From Rhodanobacteraceae bacterium (GTDB lineage: Bacteria > Pseudomonadota > Gammaproteobacteria > Xanthomonadales > Rhodanobacteraceae), in the NCBI GenBank assembly GCA_027019085.1, contig JALUXG010000006.1, positions 1-64,000 of the forward strand: 64,000 bases of DNA. Reading direction: 5' to 3'. Each line of letters begins with the position of its first letter. Within the stretch, counting starts at the first letter, position 1. Below, piece by piece: positions 28,114 to 39,827 of this stretch. The position numbers and the translations under genes are program-made. Below the pieces are notes generated by a model that was not told the DNA's origin, searched no databases, and saw nothing but the letters and a program-made list of their open reading frames with translations.

Positions 28114-29079
28114 ATGAGCACGGTGAGGCACAGCGCCAGGGTACCCGTGGAACAGGCGGGTCGACGCTTGGACCAGGCACTGGCGGCAATGTTCCCGCAG
28201 TACTCGCGTTCCCGCCTCAGCGGCTGGGTGCGTGAAGGCGAGGTCACCGTCGACGGCGCGCTGAGAGCCCCCAGGGAGCGCCTGCAGGGCGGCGAACAGA
28301 TCGAGATCGTGGCCACGCTGCAGGACGAGGTCGCCATGCGCCCGCAGGCGATCGCACTGGACATCCGCTACGAGGACGCGCATCTGATCGTGGTCGACAA
28401 GCCGGCTGGACTGGTGGTGCATCCGGGTGCGGGCAATGCCGATGGCACGCTGCAGAATGCCTTGCTGCATCACGACCCGGCGCTGGCCGCCCTGCCGCGT
28501 GCCGGTATCGTGCACCGGCTGGACAAGGACACCTCCGGGCTGATGGTTGTTGCGCGTTCACTCGAGGCGCATGCGGCGCTGGTCGCGATGCTGGCCGAGC
28601 ATCGCGTGCAGCGCCAGTACGTCGCCGTGGTTCGCGGTGCACTGGTGGCTGGCGGCACGGTGGATGCTCCGCTCGGCCGCCATCCGGTGGACCGTCTGCG
28701 CCGTGCGGTGCGCGAGGATGCCGGCGGAAAACGGGCAGTGACCCATTACCGACTGCGCGAGCGCTACCGTGCGCACAGCCTGGTGCAGTGCACGCTGGAG
28801 ACCGGACGTACGCATCAGATTCGCGTGCACATGGCGCATATCCGCCATCCGCTGGTGGGTGACCGGGTGTACGGAGGTCACGTGATCCTGCCCCGCGGCG
28901 CCGCGCCTGCGCTGGTGGAAGCCTTGCAGGGGTTCGGGCGCCAGGCACTGCATGCGGAAAGACTGGCATTCGTGCATCCGGTCGACGAGCGCGATCTGGC
29001 GTTCGAATCCGGCCTGCCCGAAGACCTTGTGATCCTGATCCAGGCATTGCGCGAAGATGCGCAGGAGCATCCGGGGTGA
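28114..29079 (+). CDS. rluD: 23S rRNA pseudouridine(1911/1915/1917) synthase RluD
   Basis: RluD makes three pseudouridines in helix 69 of 23S rRNA. The 321-residue product has an N-terminal S4 domain (GRRLDQALAAMFPQYSRSRLSGWVREGEVTVDG), KPAGLVVHPG, and the catalytic HRLDKDTSGLMVVARS with Asp137, then the RTHQIRVHMAHIRHPLVGDRVYGG segment. The start at 28114 matches the family length; upstream in-frame sequence overlaps bamD. pgeF follows four bases after the stop, a common rluD-pgeF operon. Confidence 0.95.
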   Translation: MSTVRHSARVPVEQAGRRLDQALAAMFPQYSRSRLSGWVREGEVTVDGALRAPRERLQGGEQIEIVATLQDEVAMRPQAIALDIRYEDAHLIVVDKPAGLVVHPGAGNADGTLQNALLHHDPALAALPRAGIVHRLDKDTSGLMVVARSLEAHAALVAMLAEHRVQRQYVAVVRGALVAGGTVDAPLGRHPVDRLRRAVREDAGGKRAVTHYRLRERYRAHSLVQCTLETGRTHQIRVHMAHIRHPLVGDRVYGGHVILPRGAAPALVEALQGFGRQALHAERLAFVHPVDERDLAFESGLPEDLVILIQALREDAQEHPG

Positions 29080-29083
29080 AGGC

Positions 29084-29857
29084 ATGAATGCACGAGTCCC
29101 GGATGATGCCTGGATCGTTCCCGACTGGCCGGCACCGGTACGGGCCGCGGTCAGCACCCGCTGGGGGCCAGGACTTTCGGAGCCACCCTACGCGCGGCTG
29201 AATCTAGGCCTGCACAGCGGAGACCGGCCCGAGCGGGTTCGGGACAACCGCGAAATCCTGATCCAGGCACTGGGTCTGCCGCATCCGCCACGCTGGCTGC
29301 GGCAGGTGCACGGCACCCGCGTGGCGACGCTTGGACCCTTGCCACAGCACGATGAGCCGCTTGCCGATGCGGCCGTGTCACGTATTCCGGGCACGGTGCT
29401 GGCGATCCTCACTGCCGACTGCCTGCCGGTCCTGCTGGCAGCGCGGGACGGCAGCGAGATCGCCGCCGCACATGCGGGATGGCGCGGTCTGGCGGCGGGC
29501 GTGCTCGAGGCGACGCTGGGGGAGATGCTCACACCTGCCTCGCAAATACTGGCCTGGCTGGGACCTTGCATCGGTTCCGTGTCCTATGAAATCGGCGAGG
29601 ATGTGCATCAGGCATTCGTACGTGACGATGCCGGCGCCGAGACGGCTTTCAAGGCCACGCGTCACGGGCACTGGCAGTGTGATCTGGCGACGCTGGCGAA
29701 GCGCCGCCTGCAGGCTGCGGGCGTGCATGACGTGCGAGGCGGTGGCTTCGATACGCGCCGTGACCCGCGCTTTTATTCCTACCGCCGAGACGGAAAACAC
29801 AGTGGCCGCTTTGCCAGCCTGATCTGGCTACCGACGCCGGCCCGCGATCACTCCTGA
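29084..29857 (+). CDS. pgeF: Peptidoglycan editing factor PgeF (YfiH, laccase-domain family)
   Basis: PgeF keeps L-serine out of peptidoglycan precursors by removing the wrong UDP-MurNAc-L-serine; homologues were called polyphenol oxidases. The 257-residue product has RLNLGLHSGD, the metal/active-site segments ILTADCLPVLL and IAAAHAGWRGLAAGVLE with the Cys-His-His set, LGPCIGSVSYEIGEDV and FYSYRRDGKHSGRFASLIWL at the end. The start at 29084 is four bases after rluD. The next gene is clpB. Confidence 0.93.
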   Translation: MNARVPDDAWIVPDWPAPVRAAVSTRWGPGLSEPPYARLNLGLHSGDRPERVRDNREILIQALGLPHPPRWLRQVHGTRVATLGPLPQHDEPLADAAVSRIPGTVLAILTADCLPVLLAARDGSEIAAAHAGWRGLAAGVLEATLGEMLTPASQILAWLGPCIGSVSYEIGEDVHQAFVRDDAGAETAFKATRHGHWQCDLATLAKRRLQAAGVHDVRGGGFDTRRDPRFYSYRRDGKHSGRFASLIWLPTPARDHS

Positions 29858-29890
29858 CACACTGCATGCATTTCGACCCGGGCGTTCCGG

Positions 29891-29919
29891 CTTGAATGCA
29901 CAACCGGCTGTCCGCATCT
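29891..29919 (+). promoter_or_regulatory. Sigma-32 (heat-shock) promoter of clpB
   Basis: CTTGAA at 29891-29896 and CCGCATCT at 29912-29919 match the sigma-32 consensus CTTGAA / CCCCATnT (one mismatch in the -10 box) with a 15-base spacer. They lie 49 bases before the clpB ATG, as expected for this heat-shock gene. Confidence 0.6.
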
Positions 29920-29967
29920 GAACGTAAAGCGGCAGCGTGGCTGCCAGATCCATGACGGGAGAATCCG

Positions 29968-32556
<2,589 letters not shown>

Positions 32557-32669
32557 TCGAGCAGGCCAGCGATGGGCAGGCCGTGGCAGGGATGGCGGCT
32601 TTGGGAGTATTCGGGATTTGTGCTTGAATCAGCCTCATCATCGGAGTCGTATTCCGGGTGAAGGTCTGC

Positions 32670-33077
32670 ATGCTGCGATTCCTGCTCCTCTGGTCGAGTC
32701 TTGCCGTGTTTCTTGCACTCGCCCTGTGGCTGCGCGTCGGCTATATCGAGTCCGCCGCCACTGCGCACCGCTGTCTCGCAGGCATGCATGGCCTGGGTTG
32801 CCTGGCGCGCCACATGGCGGTGGTCGCCTTTGGCAGCGGTGCACTACGCATGGGTGCCGCGGGCCTGGCGTTGCTGGCGCTGATCTGGAAGCACCCGCTC
32901 AGCGCCTGGCTGGCGGCGTTGGCTGGCGGCATTGCGCTGGTCTTGTACAGTCCCGAGATCGGCGCAGCTGCCTTACTCGTTGGCAGCTTGCGCCTGGTGC
33001 GGCTGCAACATGAATCTGCAGCGCAACCAGGTCACGATGACGGGCGCCGTGAGCAATCCGTTGCACAGGAACCATGA
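32670..33077 (+). CDS. Small hydrophobic membrane protein of unknown function
   Basis: I do not recognise the family. The 135-residue product has three or four hydrophobic segments (LRFLLLWSSLAVFLALALWL, the central MAVVAFGSGALRMGAAGLALLALIW, then AWLAALAGGIALVLY) and a hydrophilic, Gln/Glu-rich tail. The ATG has GAAGG six bases before it; a GTG at 32658 is possible. The last 105 bases overlap, tail to tail, the 3' end of the GH17 gene on the other strand. The even membrane pattern in the non-overlapping part suggests a real gene, but it could be smaller than drawn. Confidence 0.5.
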   Translation: MLRFLLLWSSLAVFLALALWLRVGYIESAATAHRCLAGMHGLGCLARHMAVVAFGSGALRMGAAGLALLALIWKHPLSAWLAALAGGIALVLYSPEIGAAALLVGSLRLVRLQHESAAQPGHDDGRREQSVAQEP

Positions 33078-34619
33078 CCACACGGCCAGGTTGGCGGCCC
33101 GTGCCCAGGCGAGCAGGAACAAGGCAGCCAGGATCATCCAGCATGCCAGAAACCTGTACTCGACCCGTATGGACGCCTGTTCCGGTTTCACCACCAGCAG
33201 CCATAGCGCCAGAGCACCGGCAGGCACAAGGAGCGCAGCGTCCGGATAATCCCGGTAGCGACCGTCGAACACCAGCAACAGATCAACCCATGACGCGGCC
33301 ACCAGCCACGCCAGGTGCATGTGCGGAGATCTGAAAAACGCGAAAACCCGCGCCGGGAAGGTATCTGGCTTCCGCAGTTCAAGCGGTTGCGCATCCAGCC
33401 ATCGGGCGATGGGACGGATGCAGGCCAGCGCGGTGAGCAGGGCGGCCGCACAGGTCAGAACGCCCATGCTCCAGGCCCATGGAGTGGTCAGGGCCTGCAG
33501 CATCTGCCGTGTAGCTGCCGCCAGTGCCGCACCGCTGGCGGCACCCGCAAGCCCGCCGGCCAGACGCCTGCGCGGACTGCCTGCGGTCAGCGCAGAGAAC
33601 AGCAAAGCACAGCCTCCCATGGCCAGCAGGCCAAGCCACCAGCGACGCATCTCGACGACCTTGCCGGTCAGGGCGAATTTCGGTTCGCCCCTGGAGTTGT
33701 AGAGTCCCCAGTGGCCCCCTACCGTGCCTTCCTGTCCCCGCTTCCAGGGTTGGTCGAAGGATTCGATCAGGTTGTATGGGATATGACGTGCCTGGGCGTC
33801 ATCCAGGAATGATCGTATGTAGCGCGCTTCGTTGACCAGGCCTGGTACCGATCCGCGGCGTGGTTTGCCCGCGCTTGGCCAGCCGGTTTCGCCGATCAGC
33901 ACCGTCTTGCCGGGAAACGCCCTGCGCACGCGGGCATAGATCCGGTTGACATGGCCTATGGCATGTTCGATGGACACCGGCTCGTCTTCCCAGTACGGCA
34001 GGATGTGCACCGTCACGAAGGACACGGCATGGGCCAGGCCCGCACTGTGCGCATAACGCAGCCAGTATTCCCACACGTCGGCGTAGGTCACCGGCATATG
34101 GGTGGCCTGGCGCACATGCCTGATGTAGGCCACGAGTTGCCGGGCAGTCAGGTCGCCGCGCAGGAGGACTTCGTTGCCGACCACGATGGCGCGCACCGTG
34201 TGTGGATGGCTCAACGCGGTCCGTATGCCGAGCTGGACTTCGTGCAGGTTCTGCACACGGTCGGCGGAAAGCCAGATGCCAAGCAGCACCTTCATGCCGT
34301 ATTGGCGTGCAATGTTCGGCACGGCGTCCAGGCCATTGGACTGTGAATAGGTGCGCACACATTCGAAACGCTTCGATAACCTGGCCAGGTCGCGCTCGAT
34401 CCGTGCGGGAGTGACGAATGCGCCGGGATGCAAAGGCGAGGCCCCGGCTTCATGGAATGGAGAATAGGAAACGCAGGCCATGCGGCCGGAGGGGGCGGGC
34501 GCGACCGCAACCGGGATACCCAAGCGACACCAGTACAGCACGCCGGCCAGCGATGCCAGGCCGAGCAATCCCCAGGTGAGGATATGGCGTCGGTTCCGGG
34601 CAGGCGATTGTGCGCACAT
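32973..34619 (-). CDS. Membrane-anchored GH17 beta-glucan enzyme (NdvC / beta-1,6-glucan synthase-like)
   Basis: A 548-residue protein: an N-terminal membrane anchor (HILTWGLLGLASLAGVLYW), a GH17 catalytic domain (about 40-320) with acid/base Glu150 in AIVVGNEVLLR and nucleophile Glu244 in TVLIGETGWPSAG, and then six to eight membrane helices (WWLGLLAMGGCALLFSALTA onward). This GH17-plus-helices layout resembles proteins called beta-(1-6)-glucan synthase or NdvC. A role in making or remodelling periplasmic beta-glucans is likely by analogy. No GT2 glucan synthase neighbour is present. The start at 34619 leaves a short basic N-terminus before the first helix. Confidence 0.82.
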   Translation of the reverse strand: MCAQSPARNRRHILTWGLLGLASLAGVLYWCRLGIPVAVAPAPSGRMACVSYSPFHEAGASPLHPGAFVTPARIERDLARLSKRFECVRTYSQSNGLDAVPNIARQYGMKVLLGIWLSADRVQNLHEVQLGIRTALSHPHTVRAIVVGNEVLLRGDLTARQLVAYIRHVRQATHMPVTYADVWEYWLRYAHSAGLAHAVSFVTVHILPYWEDEPVSIEHAIGHVNRIYARVRRAFPGKTVLIGETGWPSAGKPRRGSVPGLVNEARYIRSFLDDAQARHIPYNLIESFDQPWKRGQEGTVGGHWGLYNSRGEPKFALTGKVVEMRRWWLGLLAMGGCALLFSALTAGSPRRRLAGGLAGAASGAALAAATRQMLQALTTPWAWSMGVLTCAAALLTALACIRPIARWLDAQPLELRKPDTFPARVFAFFRSPHMHLAWLVAASWVDLLLVFDGRYRDYPDAALLVPAGALALWLLVVKPEQASIRVEYRFLACWMILAALFLLAWARAANLAVWSWFLCNGLLTAPVIVTWLRCRFMLQPHQAQAANE

Positions 34620-34751
34620 GTGGTCAGTTGATTCCCGGTGCTGGAGCCAGATTGCATCATCTCGCAACGGCGAATGCCGCTTTGTGCCGTGAACCGGTGA
34701 TGTCCACCGGAGGTTGCCGGCATGCTTGCGGGGTGGCCGGTCCTGACCGGC

Positions 34752-35852
34752 TCAGCGTGTCAGGAACAGTCCCTTTGCCGCATGCGGTTCGCTGCGCAGG
34801 TATTGTGATGGCGCGTGCACGTGAGCGCCCAGTTTCGCCGCAGCGTGCCAGGGCCAGCGCGGGTCGTACAGCATGCCCCGCGCCAGGGCCACGGCATCGG
34901 CCCTGCCTTCGGCGATGATGGCCTCGGCCTGCCCGGGTTCGGTGATCAGGCCCACGGCGATCACCGGCATGCTCACCCGGGCCCTGATCACCTCGGCAAA
35001 GGGAACCTGATAGCCGGGCGACACGCCGATCTTCTGTGCCGGATCGAGTCCGCCGCTCGAGACATGGATGTAACTGCAACCATCCCCATCCAGCGCCCGG
35101 GCCAGCTCGATGCTTTGCGCAAGATCCCAGCCACCATCCACCCAGTCGCTGGCCGAAAGGCGGATGCCGACGGGGACCGTATCCGGCAGTGCGGCACGCA
35201 CCGCACGAAAGACTTCCAGAGTCAGCCGCATGCGGTTTTGCAGTGAACCGCCGTAGTCGTCTTCACGCCGGTTGGCGAGCGGCGAGAGAAACTGGTGCAG
35301 CAGGTAACCGTGGGCGGCATGCAGCTCGATGAAATCCATGCCCAGGCGATGGGCGCGCAGGGCAGTGTCGACAAAGGCCTGTCTTGTCCGTTCGATGTCG
35401 TGCGTGCTCATCGCGCGTGGTGCCGGGTCGCCGGCACGAAAGGAAACCGGCGAGGCGCCCACGGTCTGCCAGCCGTGGGGATCGGTCGCGGGCAGCGCGT
35501 TGCCCCCTTCCCAGGGGCGCGTCGTCGAGGCCTTGCGTCCGGCGTGGGCAAGCTGGATGCCGAGCGTGATCGGTGCATACCGGCGTACGCTTTGCACGAC
35601 CCGGGACAGCGCCGCCTCGTTGGCATCGCTGTACAGGCCAAGATCGGCCCACGTGATGCGTCCCCGGGCCTCGACCGCCGTCGCCTCGATGATCAACGCC
35701 CCGGCTCCGGACAGGGCCAGGTGCCCGAGATGGATCAGATGCCAGTCGCTGGCGCATCCATCCGTGGCCGAGTACTGGCACATGGGGGCCACGACAATGC
35801 GGTTGGGAAGGGTCAGCGGACCCAGTGCGAGCGGCGTGAACAGATGGCTCAA
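34752..35852 (-). CDS. NADH:flavin oxidoreductase, old yellow enzyme family (YqjM/XenA type)
   Basis: An FMN-dependent ene-reductase that reduces activated C=C bonds and can act on xenobiotics; the natural substrate is unknown. The 366-residue TIM-barrel protein has LTLPNRIVVAPMCQYSA with Cys25, the YqjM-class cysteine, IQLAHAGRKAS, FIELHAAHGYLLHQFLSPLANRR and DAVALARGMLYDPRWPW. The start codon is TTG at 35852, required to give the family N-terminus SHLFTPL; GGAG lies about 10 bases before it. The MFS transporter gene is just upstream on the same strand, after 75 bases. Confidence 0.9.
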   Translation of the reverse strand: MSHLFTPLALGPLTLPNRIVVAPMCQYSATDGCASDWHLIHLGHLALSGAGALIIEATAVEARGRITWADLGLYSDANEAALSRVVQSVRRYAPITLGIQLAHAGRKASTTRPWEGGNALPATDPHGWQTVGASPVSFRAGDPAPRAMSTHDIERTRQAFVDTALRAHRLGMDFIELHAAHGYLLHQFLSPLANRREDDYGGSLQNRMRLTLEVFRAVRAALPDTVPVGIRLSASDWVDGGWDLAQSIELARALDGDGCSYIHVSSGGLDPAQKIGVSPGYQVPFAEVIRARVSMPVIAVGLITEPGQAEAIIAEGRADAVALARGMLYDPRWPWHAAAKLGAHVHAPSQYLRSEPHAAKGLFLTR

Positions 35853-35927
35853 GGTTCAGGCTCCGATGCGGGTTGTGGAGGATACGCAAGGATATCGCCG
35901 ACTTGGCCGGGTCCGGCTGCGCGGTGT

Positions 35928-37184
35928 TCAGTGCGGGCCCGATGGAGGGGATGCGTCGGGAGGCAATTCGTCCATCGCAGGATGCATTTCCATGGCCGTG
36001 GGCGTGGTGCGCAGCATCGGCTGGAACGTCGGCGTGTCTTCCTGATCGCGTTGCCGCAGGAACAACCGACTGCCGATGAACAGGACAGCGACAGCCATGC
36101 ATGCCGATCCCCACACGAACAGCCAGGAGGGACCGAACCGGCCCATCATCAGGCCGGCCAGCAACGGCCCGATGGCTGCACCGATGCCGTTGACCAGCAG
36201 GACGCTGCTGCTGGCGCCTAGCAGTTCATCGCCCGGCACGTAGTCCAGCAGGTGGGCCACGGCGATCGGATACAGCGAGAAGGCCATGCCGCCAAACAGA
36301 AACAACATGGCAGTGCCCAGCCAGGCATGCCCGGACAGCATCGGAAGGGCGGCCGCGCAGAGCGCGCCAGCAGCGCCTGCGATGACCAGCATGATGCGCC
36401 GGTCATGGCGATCGGAAAGTCGTCCCATCGGCCACTGCAGGGCCGCACCGCCAAGAATGAACACGCTCATCCAGTTGCCGATGCGTTCCGGCGACAGGCC
36501 GATGGAAGCGGCATACACCGGTCCCAGTCCCCACATGGCGCCCATCGACAGCCCCGAAAGCAGCGCTGCCGCCGCGGCGCTGGGCGCCAGCGACGCGAGT
36601 CTGCGCAGGCGCAGTCGTGGCGTCGGCGCAATCTCCGGTTGACGCATGCGCGTGGCCAGTACCGGAAGCGTGGACGCACACACCAGCAGGGTCACCAGAA
36701 CGAACAGCGTGGCCGGGGCGGCGGCCTGCAGATGCAGGAACTGTTGCGATGCGGCCAGTGCACCCAGGTTGACGACCATGTACAGCGCAAAAACGCGGCT
36801 GCGCTGGGTGCTGTGCGCCTGACTGTTCAGCCAGCTTTCGATGACCATGTACAGCCCGACCAGCGCCATGCCGATGCCCAGCCGCAGCACCAGCCATGCC
36901 CAGGGGCTGGACGTGAGCGACAGCAGCAGGACCAGGCATGCGCAGGTGGTGGCACAGAACGCGAAGGCGCGGATATGCCCAATCCGACGCACCAGCGACG
37001 GGATCACGAAGGTGCCGCCCAGGAATCCCGCGAAGTAGGCCGAAGTCAATGCACCAAGGAGTGGGCTGGAAAAACCCAGTTGCCCACCGATCACGGGAAT
37101 CAGCGTGCCGAGCAAGCCGGTGCCCATAAGCAGGAGTGCCACCCCGCTGAGCAGCGAGGTAAGTTGGCGGGCGGTGTGGATCAT
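35928..37184 (-). CDS. Major facilitator superfamily transporter
   Basis: A 418-residue twelve-helix MFS protein. Visible marks are YFAGFLGGTFVIPSLVRRIGHIRAFA (MFS loop 2-3), ESWLNSQAHSTQRSRVFALYMVVNLGALAASQ, and the second-half LQWPMGRLSDRHDRRIML. The ESWLN and SRVFALYM wording resembles the YcaD/UMF1-like group with unknown substrate. The last 45 residues are hydrophilic and rich in Pro, Met and Asp. It sits between ggpPS and the old yellow enzyme gene on the same strand; a shared transcript is possible. Confidence 0.85.
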   Translation of the reverse strand: MIHTARQLTSLLSGVALLLMGTGLLGTLIPVIGGQLGFSSPLLGALTSAYFAGFLGGTFVIPSLVRRIGHIRAFAFCATTCACLVLLLSLTSSPWAWLVLRLGIGMALVGLYMVIESWLNSQAHSTQRSRVFALYMVVNLGALAASQQFLHLQAAAPATLFVLVTLLVCASTLPVLATRMRQPEIAPTPRLRLRRLASLAPSAAAAALLSGLSMGAMWGLGPVYAASIGLSPERIGNWMSVFILGGAALQWPMGRLSDRHDRRIMLVIAGAAGALCAAALPMLSGHAWLGTAMLFLFGGMAFSLYPIAVAHLLDYVPGDELLGASSSVLLVNGIGAAIGPLLAGLMMGRFGPSWLFVWGSACMAVAVLFIGSRLFLRQRDQEDTPTFQPMLRTTPTAMEMHPAMDELPPDASPPSGPH

Positions 37185-37222
37185 GAGCTGATGAAGACGG
37201 TCGGGTGAGCGGGGTTGCGTGA

Positions 37223-39556
37223 TCAGCCTGTGGCTGCACGGGCGGCCGGAAGATCCTCGCAGGCTTCGTTGACGGCAGCAAGAAAACCTTGCCCCCAGTC
37301 ATCCACGTCGTAGTGCCTGACGATGTCGAACAATCCCTGCAGTCGGCTCTCTGCTTCCTTGGGACCCATGCGCAGGGCTCGCAGGCACACCTGCTCCAGA
37401 TCATTCGGATCATGCGGATTGGTCAGCAGTGCGCCTTTCAGTTCGGCAGCCGCCCCGGCAAATTCGGAAAGCACCAGCACGCCGGCATGAGGGTGGCGCA
37501 CGATGCCTTGCACCGCCACATACTCCTTGGCCACCAGGTTAAGGCCGTCCCGCAGGGGAGTGATCCACATCACGTCGGCTACGCCGTAATAGGAAAGCAG
37601 GACTTCGAAAGGCAGGGCGCGGAAGAAGAACTGCACCGGCGTCCAGCCCAGCCTCGAGAACCTGCCGTTGATGTGGCCCACGGCCTGTTCGATCTGTGTC
37701 TGCAGTTGCCGATAGACGGTCATTTCCTTGGCAGCTGGCACGCATACGCAAAACAGCGTGATTTCCCCGGCCAGGTCGGGATTGTGTTCGAGCATGCGCT
37801 CGTAGGCCTGCAGCTTTTCCAGTGTGCCCTTGGTGTAGTCCAGGCGCTCGACGGACAAGATCAGCTTGCGTCCGGCCAGTTCATTGCTGAGATGACGCCT
37901 CCGCTTGCGCGAGGCGTCAGTATCGAGAAGCTTGCGCACCCGTTCCACGTCCAGGCCGACCGGGTGTGCCCCGAGGTGCACGCGCCGCCGGCCGACGTCG
38001 ATCACGCGGCTGACCCGGTCGAGACCCGCGGCGCAGCCATAGGTCAGGAAACGCGGAGCGCAGTTTTCGCGGCGCACGACTTTTACCGGCGCCACGCCGC
38101 GCACCACGTCGACGAAATTCTCCACTTGCCGGGGTATGTGGAAGCCCACATAGTCACACTGCAACAGGCTGCCGATGATGTCGCGTCGCCAGGGCACCAC
38201 GTTGAACACGTCCGCGGAAGGGAAATGAGTGTGATGGAAGAATGCGATATGCAGGTCCGGTCGCATTTCCCGAAGATACGCCGGCACCATCCACAGGTTG
38301 TAGTCGTGAATCCAGACCACGGCATGGGGTGCGGCCTCGGCAGCTGTGCGTTCGGCAAACAGGCGATTGACGTGACAGAACACCTTCCAGTGCTTCTCGC
38401 GAAAACGGGCGCGTTCCCAGAACGTGTGAAGCAGAGGCCAGAATGCTTCCTTGGAGAAGGACTTGTAGAAGGTGTCCACTTCCTTCTTGCTCAGGGCCAC
38501 GCGTGCAGCGACCAGGTTGGGGTAGCGGTCGGCATCGACCGCGGTATGCACCTCGAATTCCTCGCCGGACCCGCGTTCCTGGATCGACCAGGCCACCCAT
38601 GAGCCGCGCTTGCCGTCGGCGAAGAAGGAGAGCAGGGTGGGAATGATGCCGTTGGGCGACCGGGGGCGCCTTCGCTGGACCTTGCCTTCCTCGACCACCT
38701 CCTCGTACGGCAGCCGGTGATAAACCATGACCAGGTCGGCCTTGCCGGCGTCCGGCGTGGGATCTTCCGGATGTGTGTGAAGCGACTCGATCAGCCCGAA
38801 GTGGTCCAGGGCTTGCAGGATGCCTCCGCAGCCCGGTTCGCTTGCATGCAGCGTCCGGTCGTACTCGCGTGTGGCCTTGATCAGGCTGTCCTCCGACCTC
38901 CCCACGCATACCCCGGCGAATCCGATGCCGAACATGGACAGATCGTTCAGGGTGTCGCCGGCCACCAGTACACGATCATCGTCGATGCCGAGGTGGTCCA
39001 CCAGGGCGCGCAGCGTCGATCCCTTGTTGACGCCGGCAGGCAGCACGTCCAGGTAGCGTTCGGCCGAATGCAGCAGTTCGCACCCCAGCGACTCGACCTT
39101 GCGGCGCAGCGAATCGCTGATGGCGTCTTCGGAGCAGAAATAGGAAACCCGCCGTTCCTGCGGCACATCCTGGCGGACCAGCCCTTCCTGTTCGCCAATC
39201 GCCCGTGCCACGGTCTGTTCCCCCGGCCAGCGCGCGGCAATCTGGCGCTGGATCGGTTCGACAGGGTGGATGTCGTGACCGTCGACCACGGTCGCACCGA
39301 CATCGCAGATGATGTAGTCCGGATGCGGCAAGGTGGGATCGGCCAGCAGCGGCAGCACGGCTTCCAGGCCGCGGCCGGTGACATAGGCCAGGCGCATGTC
39401 CGGATGACGCGAGAGCAATTGATACAGCTTGAGCCGCTGTTCGGAAGCCCCGGCCAGGAAGGTGCCGTCGAGGTCGGTGGCCAGGAGCGTCAAGGTACGG
39501 TTGCCGTTTTTGACGTTGTCGGAAGAGGGCGGTTCGGCGGTCGATTCCGGGCTCAT
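37223..39556 (-). CDS. ggpPS: Glucosylglycerol-phosphate phosphatase/synthase fusion
   Basis: A 777-residue fusion that makes the compatible solute glucosylglycerol from ADP-glucose and glycerol 3-phosphate. Residues about 20-265 form a HAD phosphatase (ATDLDGTFLAG with Asp28 and Asp30, VNKGSTLRALVDHLGI, VAGDTLNDLSMF). Residues about 275-765 form a GT20 synthase closely resembling cyanobacterial GgpS (VMVYHRLPYEEVVEEGK, SPNGIIPTLLSFF, VWIHDYNLWMVPAYLR, HHTHFPSADVFN, ITPLRDGLNLVAKEYVA, VLSEFAGAA) rather than OtsA. This order, phosphatase first, is that of GgpPS in Stenotrophomonas. GGAGA precedes the ATG. Trehalose-6-phosphate synthase is the main alternative, less likely by motif wording. Confidence 0.85.
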   Translation of the reverse strand: MSPESTAEPPSSDNVKNGNRTLTLLATDLDGTFLAGASEQRLKLYQLLSRHPDMRLAYVTGRGLEAVLPLLADPTLPHPDYIICDVGATVVDGHDIHPVEPIQRQIAARWPGEQTVARAIGEQEGLVRQDVPQERRVSYFCSEDAISDSLRRKVESLGCELLHSAERYLDVLPAGVNKGSTLRALVDHLGIDDDRVLVAGDTLNDLSMFGIGFAGVCVGRSEDSLIKATREYDRTLHASEPGCGGILQALDHFGLIESLHTHPEDPTPDAGKADLVMVYHRLPYEEVVEEGKVQRRRPRSPNGIIPTLLSFFADGKRGSWVAWSIQERGSGEEFEVHTAVDADRYPNLVAARVALSKKEVDTFYKSFSKEAFWPLLHTFWERARFREKHWKVFCHVNRLFAERTAAEAAPHAVVWIHDYNLWMVPAYLREMRPDLHIAFFHHTHFPSADVFNVVPWRRDIIGSLLQCDYVGFHIPRQVENFVDVVRGVAPVKVVRRENCAPRFLTYGCAAGLDRVSRVIDVGRRRVHLGAHPVGLDVERVRKLLDTDASRKRRRHLSNELAGRKLILSVERLDYTKGTLEKLQAYERMLEHNPDLAGEITLFCVCVPAAKEMTVYRQLQTQIEQAVGHINGRFSRLGWTPVQFFFRALPFEVLLSYYGVADVMWITPLRDGLNLVAKEYVAVQGIVRHPHAGVLVLSEFAGAAAELKGALLTNPHDPNDLEQVCLRALRMGPKEAESRLQGLFDIVRHYDVDDWGQGFLAAVNEACEDLPAARAATG

Positions 39557-39767
39557 TCGTTCTCCGTGTTCGGGTTCGAATCGGATGTGTCGTCCGGGGA
39601 ACAGGCGCGGGTCGCAGAATTGCGCACCGAAGATGCGCAAGCACACGGCGGTGCCGTGAAAGCAATCCCCTTGCACGATCCATTACAGGCTACCACGTGG
39701 CGTGCCCAGGACGATGAATCCCGGTGCAATGTCGCATGATCCGCCTCGGATGGATGGACGTCCGAAT

Positions 39768-39797
39768 GAAAAAGGCCCCGCCGGAAGCGGGGCCTTT
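39768..39797 (-). terminator. Rho-independent terminator after the second TonB receptor
   Basis: A perfect eight-pair stem (GGCCCCGC with GCGGGGCC) closes a five-base loop. Read on the minus strand it ends in TTTTT and lies just after the receptor stop. On the plus strand three T residues follow, so it is mainly a minus-strand terminator. Confidence 0.85.
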
Positions 39798-39827
39798 CCA
39801 AGTGACGCTGTTGCAAAAGAAAGCCTG

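Noticed and set aside
37223-39556. Annotation as trehalose-6-phosphate synthase OtsA
   Set aside because: The wording of the GT20 domain and the N-terminal phosphatase order match glucosylglycerol-phosphate enzymes better.
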